14,081 nucleotides of DNA, taken from positions 1 through 14,081 of the forward strand of contig JAIVGT010000025.1 in assembly GCA_020201485.1 (NCBI GenBank), given 5' to 3'. Shown here piece by piece: positions 5,873-12,037 of this stretch; position 1 is the first letter of the stretch; every line of letters begins with the position of its first letter. A program made the translations under genes and the position numbers. The notes under the pieces are model-generated. The model ran no database searches, was not told the origin of the DNA, and saw only the letters and a list, made by a program, of their open reading frames with translations. Source of the DNA: Halobacteriales archaeon (GTDB lineage Archaea > Thermoplasmatota > SW-10-69-26 > JACQPN01 > JAIVGT01).

Positions 5873-6079
5873 TGCCTCCTCGCCACGCAGCAGCTCCTGC
5901 GCGAGCTGGGCGCGGCCTCGCTCGACGTCGCGGAGCGCTTCGTGCTCGCGGCGGAGCAGGGCCTGGGCTTGTCCTTCGCCATGGGCCAGGTGTGCGGCGC
6001 GGAAGCCGAGGCCGACGCCGACCCCATCCGCGTCATGCAGCCCGCGCTCGAGAGCCTGGTGCGGTTGCGCCGGAAGTGA
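5825..6079 (+). CDS. Small four-cysteine protein, hypothetical
   Basis: An 84-residue ORF starting at GTG. Cysteines are at 5, 12, 17 and 57: three cluster at the N-terminus in FCGVATGPCQGKQC (C-x6-C-x4-C) and one lies later in GQVC. The remainder is predicted mostly helical and is acidic around AEADADP. Third positions are nearly all G or C from the start codon onward, which supports coding. GGAGG at 5818-5822 is only two bases from the GTG, too close for normal initiation, so the start is uncertain. The cysteine cluster suggests metal or Fe-S binding, but no family was recognised. It is followed within 40 bases by another four-cysteine protein gene on the same strand, and the two may be co-transcribed. 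Confidence 0.5.
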   Translation: MKRFCGVATGPCQGKQCLLATQQLLRELGAASLDVAERFVLAAEQGLGLSFAMGQVCGAEAEADADPIRVMQPALESLVRLRRK

Positions 6080-6115
6080 AGCCCGCGCTTGCGGGACATG
6101 GCAAGGCGATGGGCG

Positions 6116-6466
6116 ATGGCTGGACCTGAATCCTCAAGCCCGCACGGCACCGATGGGCGCATCGTGGACGAGCCCATCCCGCCCACCGCGCCTGCTCCTC
6201 CGACCGCCCCGACGAACACCGCCGGCCCCGGCCAGGGCAAGCCGCTGTTCGTCGCCTCGTGCAAGAACTGCACGCGCTGGCAGGAGGGCAACTGCGCCCT
6301 CGGCCGCATCCTGCCGCCGGAGAAGCTGCTCTGCCAGGACTACGAGATCACGGCCGCGTTCCGCGACCAGCTCGTGGGCGTCATGATGCAGGACATCCTC
6401 GGCCAGTTCCGCGACACGGCCGACCGCGTGCAGAAGCTGCGCGCGGCGCAACGCCTCTGGAACTAG
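6116..6466 (+). CDS. Small protein with CX2CX7CX12C motif and Pro-rich N-terminus
   Basis: A 116-residue protein from ATG 6116. Residues 20-42 form a Pro/Ala/Thr-rich, probably disordered lead. Then comes the cysteine segment: C49-K-N-C52, C60 and C73, with CTRWQEGNC and LLCQDYEI around them. The last 40 residues form an amphipathic helix (DQLVGVMMQDILGQFRDTADRV). Four cysteines at this spacing usually hold zinc or an Fe-S cluster. Start choice is open: ATG 6098 and TTG 6089 lie upstream in frame. GTG 6164, giving 100 residues, is attractive because third positions become G/C-rich only after about 6137 and a TCAAG element lies 28 bases before it. Family not recognised. The Nudix gene begins 56 bases downstream. 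Confidence 0.65.
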   Translation: MAGPESSSPHGTDGRIVDEPIPPTAPAPPTAPTNTAGPGQGKPLFVASCKNCTRWQEGNCALGRILPPEKLLCQDYEITAAFRDQLVGVMMQDILGQFRDTADRVQKLRAAQRLWN

Positions 6467-6490
6467 CCGCCGGCTGCGCCCCGACGCAGA

Positions 6491-6501
6491 ACCTTCAAGG
6501 C
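6491..6501 (+). promoter_or_regulatory. Weak TATA-like element for the Nudix gene
   Basis: CCTTCAAGG at 6492-6500 is the most AT-rich spot in the spacer and is centred 27 bases before the GTG at 6523, the same spacing as the strong TATA box at 4171. No Shine-Dalgarno sequence is present. It is a poor match to the TATA consensus, so confidence is low. Confidence 0.3.
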
Positions 6502-6522
6502 CCAGGGCGCGATGCCCGCAGC

Positions 6523-6975
6523 GTGGCCATCCAGGAGGTGAGCGCCGGGGGCATCGTGTTCCGCCGCACCCCGCGCGGCGTGCAGTACCTCCTCCTGAAG
6601 TACGGGGCCGGGCACTGGGACTTCCCCAAGGGCCACGTCGAGGAGGGCGAGACCCCGCTGATGGCGAGCAAGCGGGAGATCCACGAGGAGACGGGGCTGC
6701 GCCCGGAGCAGCAGGACTACATCGTGGGCTTCAAGCAGCGCGTCACGTACCACTACCGCCGCGGGCAGCAGCTGGTCAAGAAGGACGTGCACTTCTTCCT
6801 CGTCGAGGTGCAGCAGGAGGGCATCAAGATCAGCCACGAGCACCTCGACCACGCCTGGGTCACGCTCGACGAGGCGCTGCAGAAGCTGACGTTCAAGACG
6901 GCCAAGGACCTGCTGAGCCAGGCGAACCGCTTCCTCGAGGTCAGCGGGTTGCTGCGCGAGGAGCGCACGCCGTGA
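6523..6975 (+). CDS. Nudix hydrolase, Ap4A hydrolase (NUDT2-like) type
   Basis: A 150-residue protein with a complete Nudix box, GX5EX7REUXEEXGU, at residues 37-59 (from GHVEEGE through REIHEETGL). The glutamates bind the divalent metal used to cleave nucleoside-diphosphate-linked substrates. The flanking sequence, AIQEVSAGGIVFRR at the N-terminus and HWDFPKGHVEEGE before the box, is typical of bis(5'-nucleosyl)-tetraphosphatase (asymmetrical), which clears Ap4A. Substrate remains an inference from this similarity. The length of 150 fits the single-domain family. The frame is open far upstream (to 6259), but that part is antisense or shadow of the preceding gene. GTG 6523 gives the standard N-terminus and there is no in-frame ATG nearby. 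The stop TGA at 6973-6975 overlaps an ATG at 6975 that opens a short broken reading frame. Confidence 0.92.
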   Translation: MAIQEVSAGGIVFRRTPRGVQYLLLKYGAGHWDFPKGHVEEGETPLMASKREIHEETGLRPEQQDYIVGFKQRVTYHYRRGQQLVKKDVHFFLVEVQQEGIKISHEHLDHAWVTLDEALQKLTFKTAKDLLSQANRFLEVSGLLREERTP

Positions 6976-7029
6976 TGTTGAGTCGTGAGTATTTCACCGA
7001 AGTGACAAACGACATTCGATGAGAAGTAG
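6975..7029 (+). other. Short open frame coupled to the Nudix stop, possible gene-start remnant
   Basis: The ATG at 6975 overlaps the Nudix stop (TGATG) and opens a 15-codon frame (MLSREYFTEVTNDIR) that stops at 7020-7022. After a frame change the reading continues as DEK, a TAG at 7027-7029, and then an open frame. This is suggestive of the decayed 5' end of the broken gene that follows, but a chance ORF is equally possible. Confidence 0.25.
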
Positions 7030-7571
7030 GACAAACAGGCTCCAGATGAGAGTGCCGCGGATGCCGGCTGGATCGTGATTCTGGCTGTCTTGTCCGCGCC
7101 CATCGGGTCTTCCGTCAGTGATATCCTGTTCGAACATCGCTCTTGGACCCCACCGTTCATGGTGGCGAACCAATGTTCTCGTATCAAGCTTCGGCTTTGT
7201 GGTACTCTGCGAATGATGGTGATTGCGGCCAAGTCGGCCGCCTATGGAAGGCAGCCGATGATACTGCGCAATTTGTCGCCCAGAATTCTCCTGCCCCTAG
7301 CAGTGGGCAAGATGCGACAGTATGCGCCGCATCCTCGACGCAGCTTTTCTATGCTGAGAATGGTGGCGTCGCAGCTTTCGAGAATGGACAATGGAGGCCG
7401 GCTATCTTTTGGGATTTCGATCGGCCCTGGTTCTTCACTAGCAGCGTCGGTACGACGTACCTTGAGGATGGCGAGAGTGCCAATCACGTCGGACATATCC
7501 GGGCCTATCAAGCGCATCCAATACGTGGACCGACGTTGTTCCCCTCCCACAGGAGGCCCAGGATATCCTGA
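7030..7571 (+). pseudogene. N-terminal and middle part of a frame-disrupted secreted, propeller-like protein
   Basis: Plausible protein-coding text runs through different frames. One frame is open from 7030 and includes a hydrophobic stretch (GWIVILAVLSAPIG, GTG at 7075) that could be a signal or membrane helix. Around 7165-7175 sensible sequence moves to another frame, which is open from 7122 and ends at TGA 7569-7571. That frame reads ALWYSANDGDCGQVGRLW, then LFYAENGGVAAFENGQW and VGTTYLEDGES, the aromatic/Gly/Asp-rich style of secreted beta-propeller repeats. Near 7497-7502 the sense moves to the third frame, continuing in the next entry. Two single-base indels and perhaps one nonsense change would explain this. 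Third codon positions are mixed, unlike the flanking core genes, and GC is clearly lower. Sequencing error cannot be excluded. No specific family can be named. Confidence 0.5.
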
Positions 7572-7585
7572 TTACTTCGGGGGAC

Positions 7586-8200
7586 ATGATCTACGCGCCG
7601 GTTGGTGCCGAACTTGACACAAGTCTAACGATGTACTGGAAGCATCCGAATGATTCGAGTTGGAGCACGTCCTCGCCCTTGCCGATTTTCGGAACGAATG
7701 CGCGCGTCGTACAAGACAGCGGCACCAATATTTACGTCGTGTACTCCGATGGTGCGCACATCTATCTCTATCGTCTTCTCGGGACCGGATGGTCGGCGAC
7801 TTTCCAAGTCAGCGGCTCGGGCATATTGAAGGCAATTGTGCCAGCCGCTGTCGGTGGGACTCCTGGAAGAGTCGGTGTGGGGTGGTATGAATCCTATCAG
7901 ACAGGTTTTCCGCCCCACGTAGTCTGGCGATATGTCTACGCAGTGGTGGGGCAAGCAAACACGGCGAATCCTTCAATCATGGCGCGTGCGTTGGTTGCGG
8001 ATGATCTTGCGCTTGGCGCAGACGCAATCAAGCAGGCCCCACCGAACGACTGCAGTTCACTGCATCTGCGAGCAAGTTCTGCCGAGGGAAAGGTTGCAGC
8101 TGCTTTCGTGGTCTCTCTACCGAATGACTGCGCGAACGGCGCATCGGCGTACGTGCCGCAATTCGCGGTCCAAACACAAGGCCCAGGCCTGCTCGAGTAG
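7586..8200 (+). CDS. C-terminal part of the disrupted secreted, propeller-like protein
   Basis: The ORF from ATG 7586 codes for 204 residues, but its frame is open from 7466. The sequence before the ATG is equally protein-like (SSASNTWTDVVPLPQ), so the ATG is probably internal to a longer gene broken by an indel near 7500. Repeating elements with W, Y and D/G turns (NTWTDVVPLP, then SSWSTSSPLPIFG, then NIYVVYSDGAHIYLYR and GWSATFQVSG) suggest successive four-stranded propeller blades, as in BNR/sialidase-like secreted proteins. Two late segments each carry a cysteine in a PNDC context (residues near 152 and 184). No catalytic signature and no C-terminal anchor are seen. GC content and codon choice differ from neighbours, suggesting a transferred or fast-evolving gene. 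It may still be expressed as a fragment. Confidence 0.55.
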   Translation: MIYAPVGAELDTSLTMYWKHPNDSSWSTSSPLPIFGTNARVVQDSGTNIYVVYSDGAHIYLYRLLGTGWSATFQVSGSGILKAIVPAAVGGTPGRVGVGWYESYQTGFPPHVVWRYVYAVVGQANTANPSIMARALVADDLALGADAIKQAPPNDCSSLHLRASSAEGKVAAAFVVSLPNDCANGASAYVPQFAVQTQGPGLLE

Positions 8201-8253
8201 GTACGAGACCCTCGGTGGTGGAGTAGCGAATACGTTGGCGTCTTGCTGAGAAG

Positions 8254-8264
8254 ACTCAAATAGG
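8254..8264 (+). promoter_or_regulatory. TATA-like element of the small exported protein gene
   Basis: ACTCAAATAGG is centred about 26 bases before the ATG at 8285. No Shine-Dalgarno sequence lies between, consistent with a leaderless message. Assigned by position and base composition. Confidence 0.4.
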
Positions 8265-8284
8265 TTTTCCGTGTTGGTGGATGC

Positions 8285-8827
8285 ATGCGGAGCGCTGTCG
8301 TGGCTCTGTCGCTTCTCGCCCTCGCCGTGGTCCATATCGGCGGGGGTCTTGCAATGGACGCCGGAACGCGATGGATGACGATCGACAGTCAGGGCACGAT
8401 CTCTATCATCTCCACCGACTCGTCCCTCATGCAGACATGCACACGGTTGTCACCCTTTGAAAACAGTTGCACCTTGTCCGCACCGCGTGATAGCATCAAT
8501 TGGGCTGCCGGCTTCCGGCTCCCTCCCCCGCTTGCTGAGGGTGTACCTTTTGGGACGTACATCGGAAGCACTGAGCTCGTTCTCACATCGAGCACCTCCA
8601 TGCAGCGTGTCGTGGTCGTCTGCGATTGGGTTCCCCCGGCCTCCGACGTGCAGCCTCTCCCCGCGGTGTGTCGTCATGTCGAGAACGGCGACATCGGCGA
8701 GGTCGGTGGCACATTGACCGCGTCGTTCCATGCCGGGGCATGGAATACATTGGGCGTCGGGCCTGTCGACACGAACGCGGTGGAGGTCGGCGTCGGAAAG
8801 TGGACCGGGTTCCTGACGGTGTACTGA
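8285..8827 (+). CDS. Small exported four-cysteine protein, hypothetical
   Basis: A 180-residue protein with a signal peptide (MRSAVVALSLLALAVVHIGGGLA; cleavage plausible after GLA near residue 23). The mature part looks beta-rich, with four cysteines spaced as two local pairs, C52/C62 and C113/C129, well suited to two disulfides outside the cell. No membrane anchor follows. No family was recognised. Codon choice is intermediate between the AT-richer block to its left and the GC-rich core genes to its right, so it probably belongs to the same accessory block. A TATA-like element lies 26 bases upstream of ATG 8285. It ends 14 bases before the convergent glycosyltransferase gene. Export is well supported; function is unknown. 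Confidence 0.7.
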   Translation: MRSAVVALSLLALAVVHIGGGLAMDAGTRWMTIDSQGTISIISTDSSLMQTCTRLSPFENSCTLSAPRDSINWAAGFRLPPPLAEGVPFGTYIGSTELVLTSSTSMQRVVVVCDWVPPASDVQPLPAVCRHVENGDIGEVGGTLTASFHAGAWNTLGVGPVDTNAVEVGVGKWTGFLTVY

Positions 8828-8841
8828 CCGCGCCGAGCGCA

Positions 8842-10371
8842 TCAGCACGGGCCGCCAGGCCCGGCGGTGCGCTGCCACACCTGCGCCTCGTGCGACGGCC
8901 ATGCTGCCGGGTCGCCGGTGCGGCTCAGGTCGGTGCGCAGCGCGAAACCCTGGGCCTCGTAGCACGCCGCGCGGCCCGTTTCGTCGGTCACGAGCCACGC
9001 CGCCGGGCACGCCGCCGGCTGGTCGCGCGCGGCTTGGAAGGTGCACAGGAACGGCCGCACGTTGCCCAGATCGGCGTAGAAGCTGTACTTGGACACGTTG
9101 CCGTCGAAGGCCACGACCGCGCCCGGCTGCAGCTCCGGGGCGAGGGCGCGCGCCGCGGCGCTCTCGGGGAAATGCGCGCCGGCGAGCGTCATCGGCCCGC
9201 TCGCGACTGCGAGCACGGCGAGCAGCGCGATGCCGCGCAGGGCGAATCCGCGCGCGCGGAAGTCGGCGTGCCGCAGCACGGCGAGCAGGAGCGGCACGCT
9301 CGCGATGAGCACGTAGCGCCGGTTGTCGGCCCACCAGAGCGGGCTGTCCTCGGCCGCCCAGAACATGGCCGCCGCGAGCCAGCCCAGCAGGAGCACGAGC
9401 GCGACGGCGAGCCACGCCCCGCTCTCGCGCTGGTCGAGGATGCGGCGCAGCGAGGCGCGCGCCTCGGGCAGGAAGGGCACGAGCCACAGCGCGAGCATCG
9501 CGGCGAAGAAAGGCAGCTTCGCCAGGAGCGCGAGCCCGAAGCGCGCCGCGGCTGGCCCGCCGTGCAGCGCGCAATCGCCCAGCACGTCGGCCACGATGCA
9601 CGTCTGGAGCGAGGCCACGTAGCTGCTCGTCTGCCATTGCGGCCAGCCGAAGGCGCGCACGTTGCGCCCCGCCCAGGCCGCGACCATGGCGAGGAACACG
9701 GCGATGGCGACGACGTACGGCTTGTCGCGCAGCACCTGCCAGCGCACGTAGTGGAAGCGCCACGCCAGGCCGGCGATGCCGCCGAGCAGGAACAGCGCGC
9801 CCATGCTGGAGCGCGCGAGGTAGGCCAGGCCGGCGAACAACCCGGCTGCGACCATGAGCCATGGCCGCTCCAGGCTGCGCAGGATGCCCCACATCGTGAG
9901 CGCGAACAGCAGCAGCACGAGGTTCTCCGAGTACGCCGTGCCGGTCGCCCAGATGAGCTGCGGGTCGAGCGCCACGACCGCCGCGCCGACGAGCATCGCG
10001 GCCGGGCCGAGCAGGTCGCGCAGCACCCACGCCACGACCCCGAGCGCGGCGAGCGACAGCAGGAGCGACGCGGCGTGCGTCGTGCTGGCGCTGAACCCGG
10101 CGAGGGCGTCGGCCGCGCCGAGCAGCGCGGGATACAGCGGCGGATAGTGATGGCTTGGCCCCGGGCCGGGATGCGGGTCGTCCCATTCCCCCGAGGGCAG
10201 CACGAAGCTGCCGGAGCGCGCGAACGCATCGCCCATCGCCGCGTAGCTCTGCCCGTCGCTGCCGAGGTCGAAGGTGAGCGTGCTCACTGCGCGCAGGCCG
10301 ATGCCGAGGGCGATGGCGGCGAGGCACGCCGCGACGAGCCAGGGATGCGCGTCCGGCCAGCGCGGGGGCAC
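8842..10371 (-). CDS. GT-C membrane glycosyltransferase, PMT/ArnT-like (GT39/GT83 type)
   Basis: A 509-residue protein with about ten or more hydrophobic helices and a C-terminal polar domain of about 80 residues. The layout is that of the dolichyl-phosphate-mannose mannosyltransferase/ArnT superfamily (PMT_2). After helix 1 comes an outer loop with an acidic residue (SDGQSY, D39), the expected catalytic position in GT-C enzymes. Next are HHYPPLYPALLG (74-85), typical of PMT_2, TAYSENLV with E149 as a second acidic site, and LARSSMG (185-191), matching the conserved basic loop region. Such enzymes move sugars from polyprenyl-phosphate carriers to proteins or lipids on the outer face. Donor and acceptor are not readable. 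The C-terminal domain has four cysteines, including the last residue. The start is GTG at 10371. It is last in a run of three membrane-protein genes. Confidence 0.85.
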   Translation of the reverse strand: MPPRWPDAHPWLVAACLAAIALGIGLRAVSTLTFDLGSDGQSYAAMGDAFARSGSFVLPSGEWDDPHPGPGPSHHYPPLYPALLGAADALAGFSASTTHAASLLLSLAALGVVAWVLRDLLGPAAMLVGAAVVALDPQLIWATGTAYSENLVLLLFALTMWGILRSLERPWLMVAAGLFAGLAYLARSSMGALFLLGGIAGLAWRFHYVRWQVLRDKPYVVAIAVFLAMVAAWAGRNVRAFGWPQWQTSSYVASLQTCIVADVLGDCALHGGPAAARFGLALLAKLPFFAAMLALWLVPFLPEARASLRRILDQRESGAWLAVALVLLLGWLAAAMFWAAEDSPLWWADNRRYVLIASVPLLLAVLRHADFRARGFALRGIALLAVLAVASGPMTLAGAHFPESAAARALAPELQPGAVVAFDGNVSKYSFYADLGNVRPFLCTFQAARDQPAACPAAWLVTDETGRAACYEAQGFALRTDLSRTGDPAAWPSHEAQVWQRTAGPGGPC

Positions 10372-10413
10372 GCGCGCGCACCCGCCCCGGCGGGCTTCAG
10401 GGTTCCGCTCGCG

Positions 10414-11163
10414 TCACGGTGCGGCGAGGCGGGCCGGCCGCGCCGCGGCCTGCTCCGGGTGCCGCAGGACGCGCGCGACGAGCCACACCACGCACGCCGC
10501 GTGCACGAGGGGCAGGACGACGAGGAGGGCGGAGAAGATGCTGCCGTCCACGGCGATGTTCGCCGCTCCGACGTGCCACAGGCTGAACCACGTGCCCGGG
10601 CTCGTGGAGTAGAACCGGCTCCAGCCCCAGCCCCAGTACGCGACCGCGCCCGTGAGCAGGCTCACCGCGACGACCGGCGCGTGGTGCGCGACGCGCAGCC
10701 CGGGCTGGCGCGTGCCGAGCCAGAGGAAGCACGCCGCGACGACCATCACGCCCCACGTGCAGGCGAGGAGGAGGAGCAATTGCCCTTCGCGCGGGAGCAG
10801 GTCGACGAGGTAGCCGGGCAGCCTCTGCCCGCCGACGAGGGCATCGGCGAAGCCCATGAGCAGGCTCGCCAGCGCCATCAGCCCGTGGAACAGCACGAGG
10901 GCGACGATGGTGTGCGCCTTGCGGCCGAGCCGGGCCCGCCCGGCGACGCGCAGCGGCGGGCGCGCGCTGCGCATGCAGAGCCCGACACAGGCCAGGCCGA
11001 GGGCCGCCCACTGCGCGCTGATGGCGAGGAAGTATGCGTGCGGCCAAAGGCCGGCGCGCGCCAGGCTGGACCGCTCCAGCGCGACCACTGCCAGGAGCCC
11101 CGTGAGCACCGTGAACAGGGCGAGGCCGGCGGGCACCAACGCGTCGCGCAGCCGCACCCGCAT
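10414..11163 (-). CDS. Six-helix membrane protein, hypothetical
   Basis: A 249-residue integral membrane protein with about six hydrophobic helices: around LVPAGLALFTVLTGLLAVVA, YFLAISAQWAALGLACVGLC, IVALVLFHGLMALASLLMG, LLLLLACTWGVMVVAACFLW, VVAVSLLTGAVAYWGWGW and SALLVVLPLVHAACVVWLV. A basic loop (RARLGRK) sits between helices 2 and 3. No family was recognised. The ATG at 11163 was chosen because the open frame further upstream (to 11334) is low-complexity shadow of the neighbouring gene. A purine-rich GGGAGGGAG lies 17-26 bases upstream, somewhat far for a Shine-Dalgarno. It lies between a four-helix protein gene (64-base gap) and the glycosyltransferase gene (42-base gap), all on the minus strand, so an operon with a shared envelope role is likely but unproven. 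Confidence 0.72.
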   Translation of the reverse strand: MRVRLRDALVPAGLALFTVLTGLLAVVALERSSLARAGLWPHAYFLAISAQWAALGLACVGLCMRSARPPLRVAGRARLGRKAHTIVALVLFHGLMALASLLMGFADALVGGQRLPGYLVDLLPREGQLLLLLACTWGVMVVAACFLWLGTRQPGLRVAHHAPVVAVSLLTGAVAYWGWGWSRFYSTSPGTWFSLWHVGAANIAVDGSIFSALLVVLPLVHAACVVWLVARVLRHPEQAAARPARLAAP

Positions 11164-11191
11164 CCAGCGTGCATGGGGCGCTCCCTCCCGA

Positions 11192-11203
11192 TGCGCATGC
11201 GCA
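11192..11203. repeat. 12-base perfect palindrome
   Basis: TGCGCATGCGCA is a perfect palindrome in the short spacer upstream of the six-helix protein gene. It might be an operator or chance in GC-rich DNA. No TATA-like element accompanies it. Confidence 0.3.
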
Positions 11204-11227
11204 AACCTCCCCGCCGGCCCTCGGCCC

Positions 11228-11740
11228 TCACCGCGGGCTGTGCGGCGAGACGTCGGGCCCTGGCGTGGCGCCCGCGCCGCTGCCGGACCAGCCGGCGGCT
11301 GCGAGGAGCAGGCCGACGATGACGAAGGCCGCACCGGGCTCGAAGTACACCGTGCCCAGCTTCGGGCCGACCAGGGCCCCGAACACGCCGATGGCGACCA
11401 GGCTGAGCGCGAGGCCGGCGATGCTCAGGTACAAGCCGCTGCGCGCGTGCCAGGCCGCCCCGCTCCGCAGGCCGGGCGCGAGCGCGAGCAGGCAGGCGGC
11501 GACGCAGGCCACGACGGCGAGCCCGCCGAGGAGGGCGACGAGCCAGACCTCGGGCCCGGCGGTCTGCGCGCTCAGGCCGCGCACCGTTGCCGGCAGCACG
11601 ACCAGGCCCCAGCCGCTGATGTCGGCGCGCTGCAGGCCGAGGCGCACGCTGAGCCAGGGCAGGAACAGGCTGAGGACCGCGACCACGCCCCCCGCGAGGG
11701 CGAGGCGGGCCTTGCCGTCGTAGTCGCGGAAGCCGGGCAC
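11228..11740 (-). CDS. Four-helix membrane protein, hypothetical
   Basis: A 170-residue protein with four predicted membrane helices: LALAGGVVAVLSLFLPWLSV (about 13-32), a second around WLVALLGGLAVVACVAACLL, a third around YLSIAGLALSLVAIGVFGAL and a fourth around AAFVIVGLLLAAAG. The first helix runs into LPWLSVRLG and a short outer loop with ISGW, a pattern seen in many small prokaryotic four-helix proteins without known function. The C-terminus is short and Gly/Pro-rich. The start is GTG at 11740, with a palindromic CGCTTAAGCG element 26 bases upstream and no Shine-Dalgarno, suggesting a leaderless message. It is probably the first gene of the membrane-protein run leading to the GT-C glycosyltransferase. 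Confidence 0.72.
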   Translation of the reverse strand: MPGFRDYDGKARLALAGGVVAVLSLFLPWLSVRLGLQRADISGWGLVVLPATVRGLSAQTAGPEVWLVALLGGLAVVACVAACLLALAPGLRSGAAWHARSGLYLSIAGLALSLVAIGVFGALVGPKLGTVYFEPGAAFVIVGLLLAAAGWSGSGAGATPGPDVSPHSPR

Positions 11741-11761
11741 GCGGGGCCATCCTAGGCCGGT

Positions 11762-11771
11762 CGCTTAAGCG
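11762..11771 (-). promoter_or_regulatory. Palindromic TATA-like element of the membrane-protein run
   Basis: CGCTTAAGCG is a perfect 10-base palindrome centred 26 bases before the GTG at 11740 on the minus strand. Its TTAA core is the AT-rich spot at the TBP position. Being palindromic it may also be an operator. Confidence 0.4.
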
Positions 11772-11808
11772 TTGTTCTCCGCCCGGCCCCGGTCCGGGCA
11801 CGGAAAAG

Positions 11809-11838
11809 GCAAAATAGGCCCAAGCCATGCCGCGGCAT
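11809..11838 (+). promoter_or_regulatory. Promoter with start-site palindrome for the small zinc-finger gene
   Basis: GCAAAATAGG at 11809-11818 is a TATA-like element. The expected transcript start, about 25 bases on, falls at the end of a perfect 12-base palindrome, ATGCCGCGGCAT (11827-11838). A leader of roughly 12-15 bases would precede the ATG at 11852. The palindrome sits between TATA and gene, where an archaeal repressor could act. Confidence 0.4.
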
Positions 11839-11851
11839 CTCGGTGCCCCTC

Positions 11852-11989
11852 ATGCCGCCCCGGCCCCTGTGCCCGAAGTGCCAGAAGCGCATCCGCTCGG
11901 AGAACCACGTGTGCCAGCCGAGCGCGCTCGCGAAGCTCAAGCCCCTCCTCGAGGCGCAGAAGCGCACGGGCCAGTCGTCGCGCCGGTAA
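11852..11989 (+). CDS. 45-residue zinc-finger protein
   Basis: A very short gene, ATG 11852 to TAA 11987-11989, encoding 45 residues. The N-terminus carries LCPKC and then ENHVC, giving C7, C10, H19 and C21 (C-x2-C-x8-H-x-C), a credible zinc-binding set. The rest is a basic helix (SALAKLKPLLEAQKR) and an Arg-rich end (QSSRR), compatible with nucleic-acid or ribosome binding. Third positions are almost all G or C throughout, as in the sure genes, which is strong support for so short an ORF. A TATA-like element with a palindrome lies just upstream. No Shine-Dalgarno was seen. The competing longer frame from ATG 11827 is low-complexity Ala/Pro shadow. No named family. Confidence 0.65.
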   Translation: MPPRPLCPKCQKRIRSENHVCQPSALAKLKPLLEAQKRTGQSSRR

Positions 11990-12037
11990 CATCGTTCCTA
12001 CCGCAGGGTCAAGCCCGGCCGCAGGCATGCCGCGCGC

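Noticed and set aside
8626..11322. 898-codon plus-strand ORF
   Set aside because: Antisense to the three membrane-protein genes; composition is Arg/Ala/Glu/Gly-rich without domains, the typical shadow of GC-rich coding DNA.
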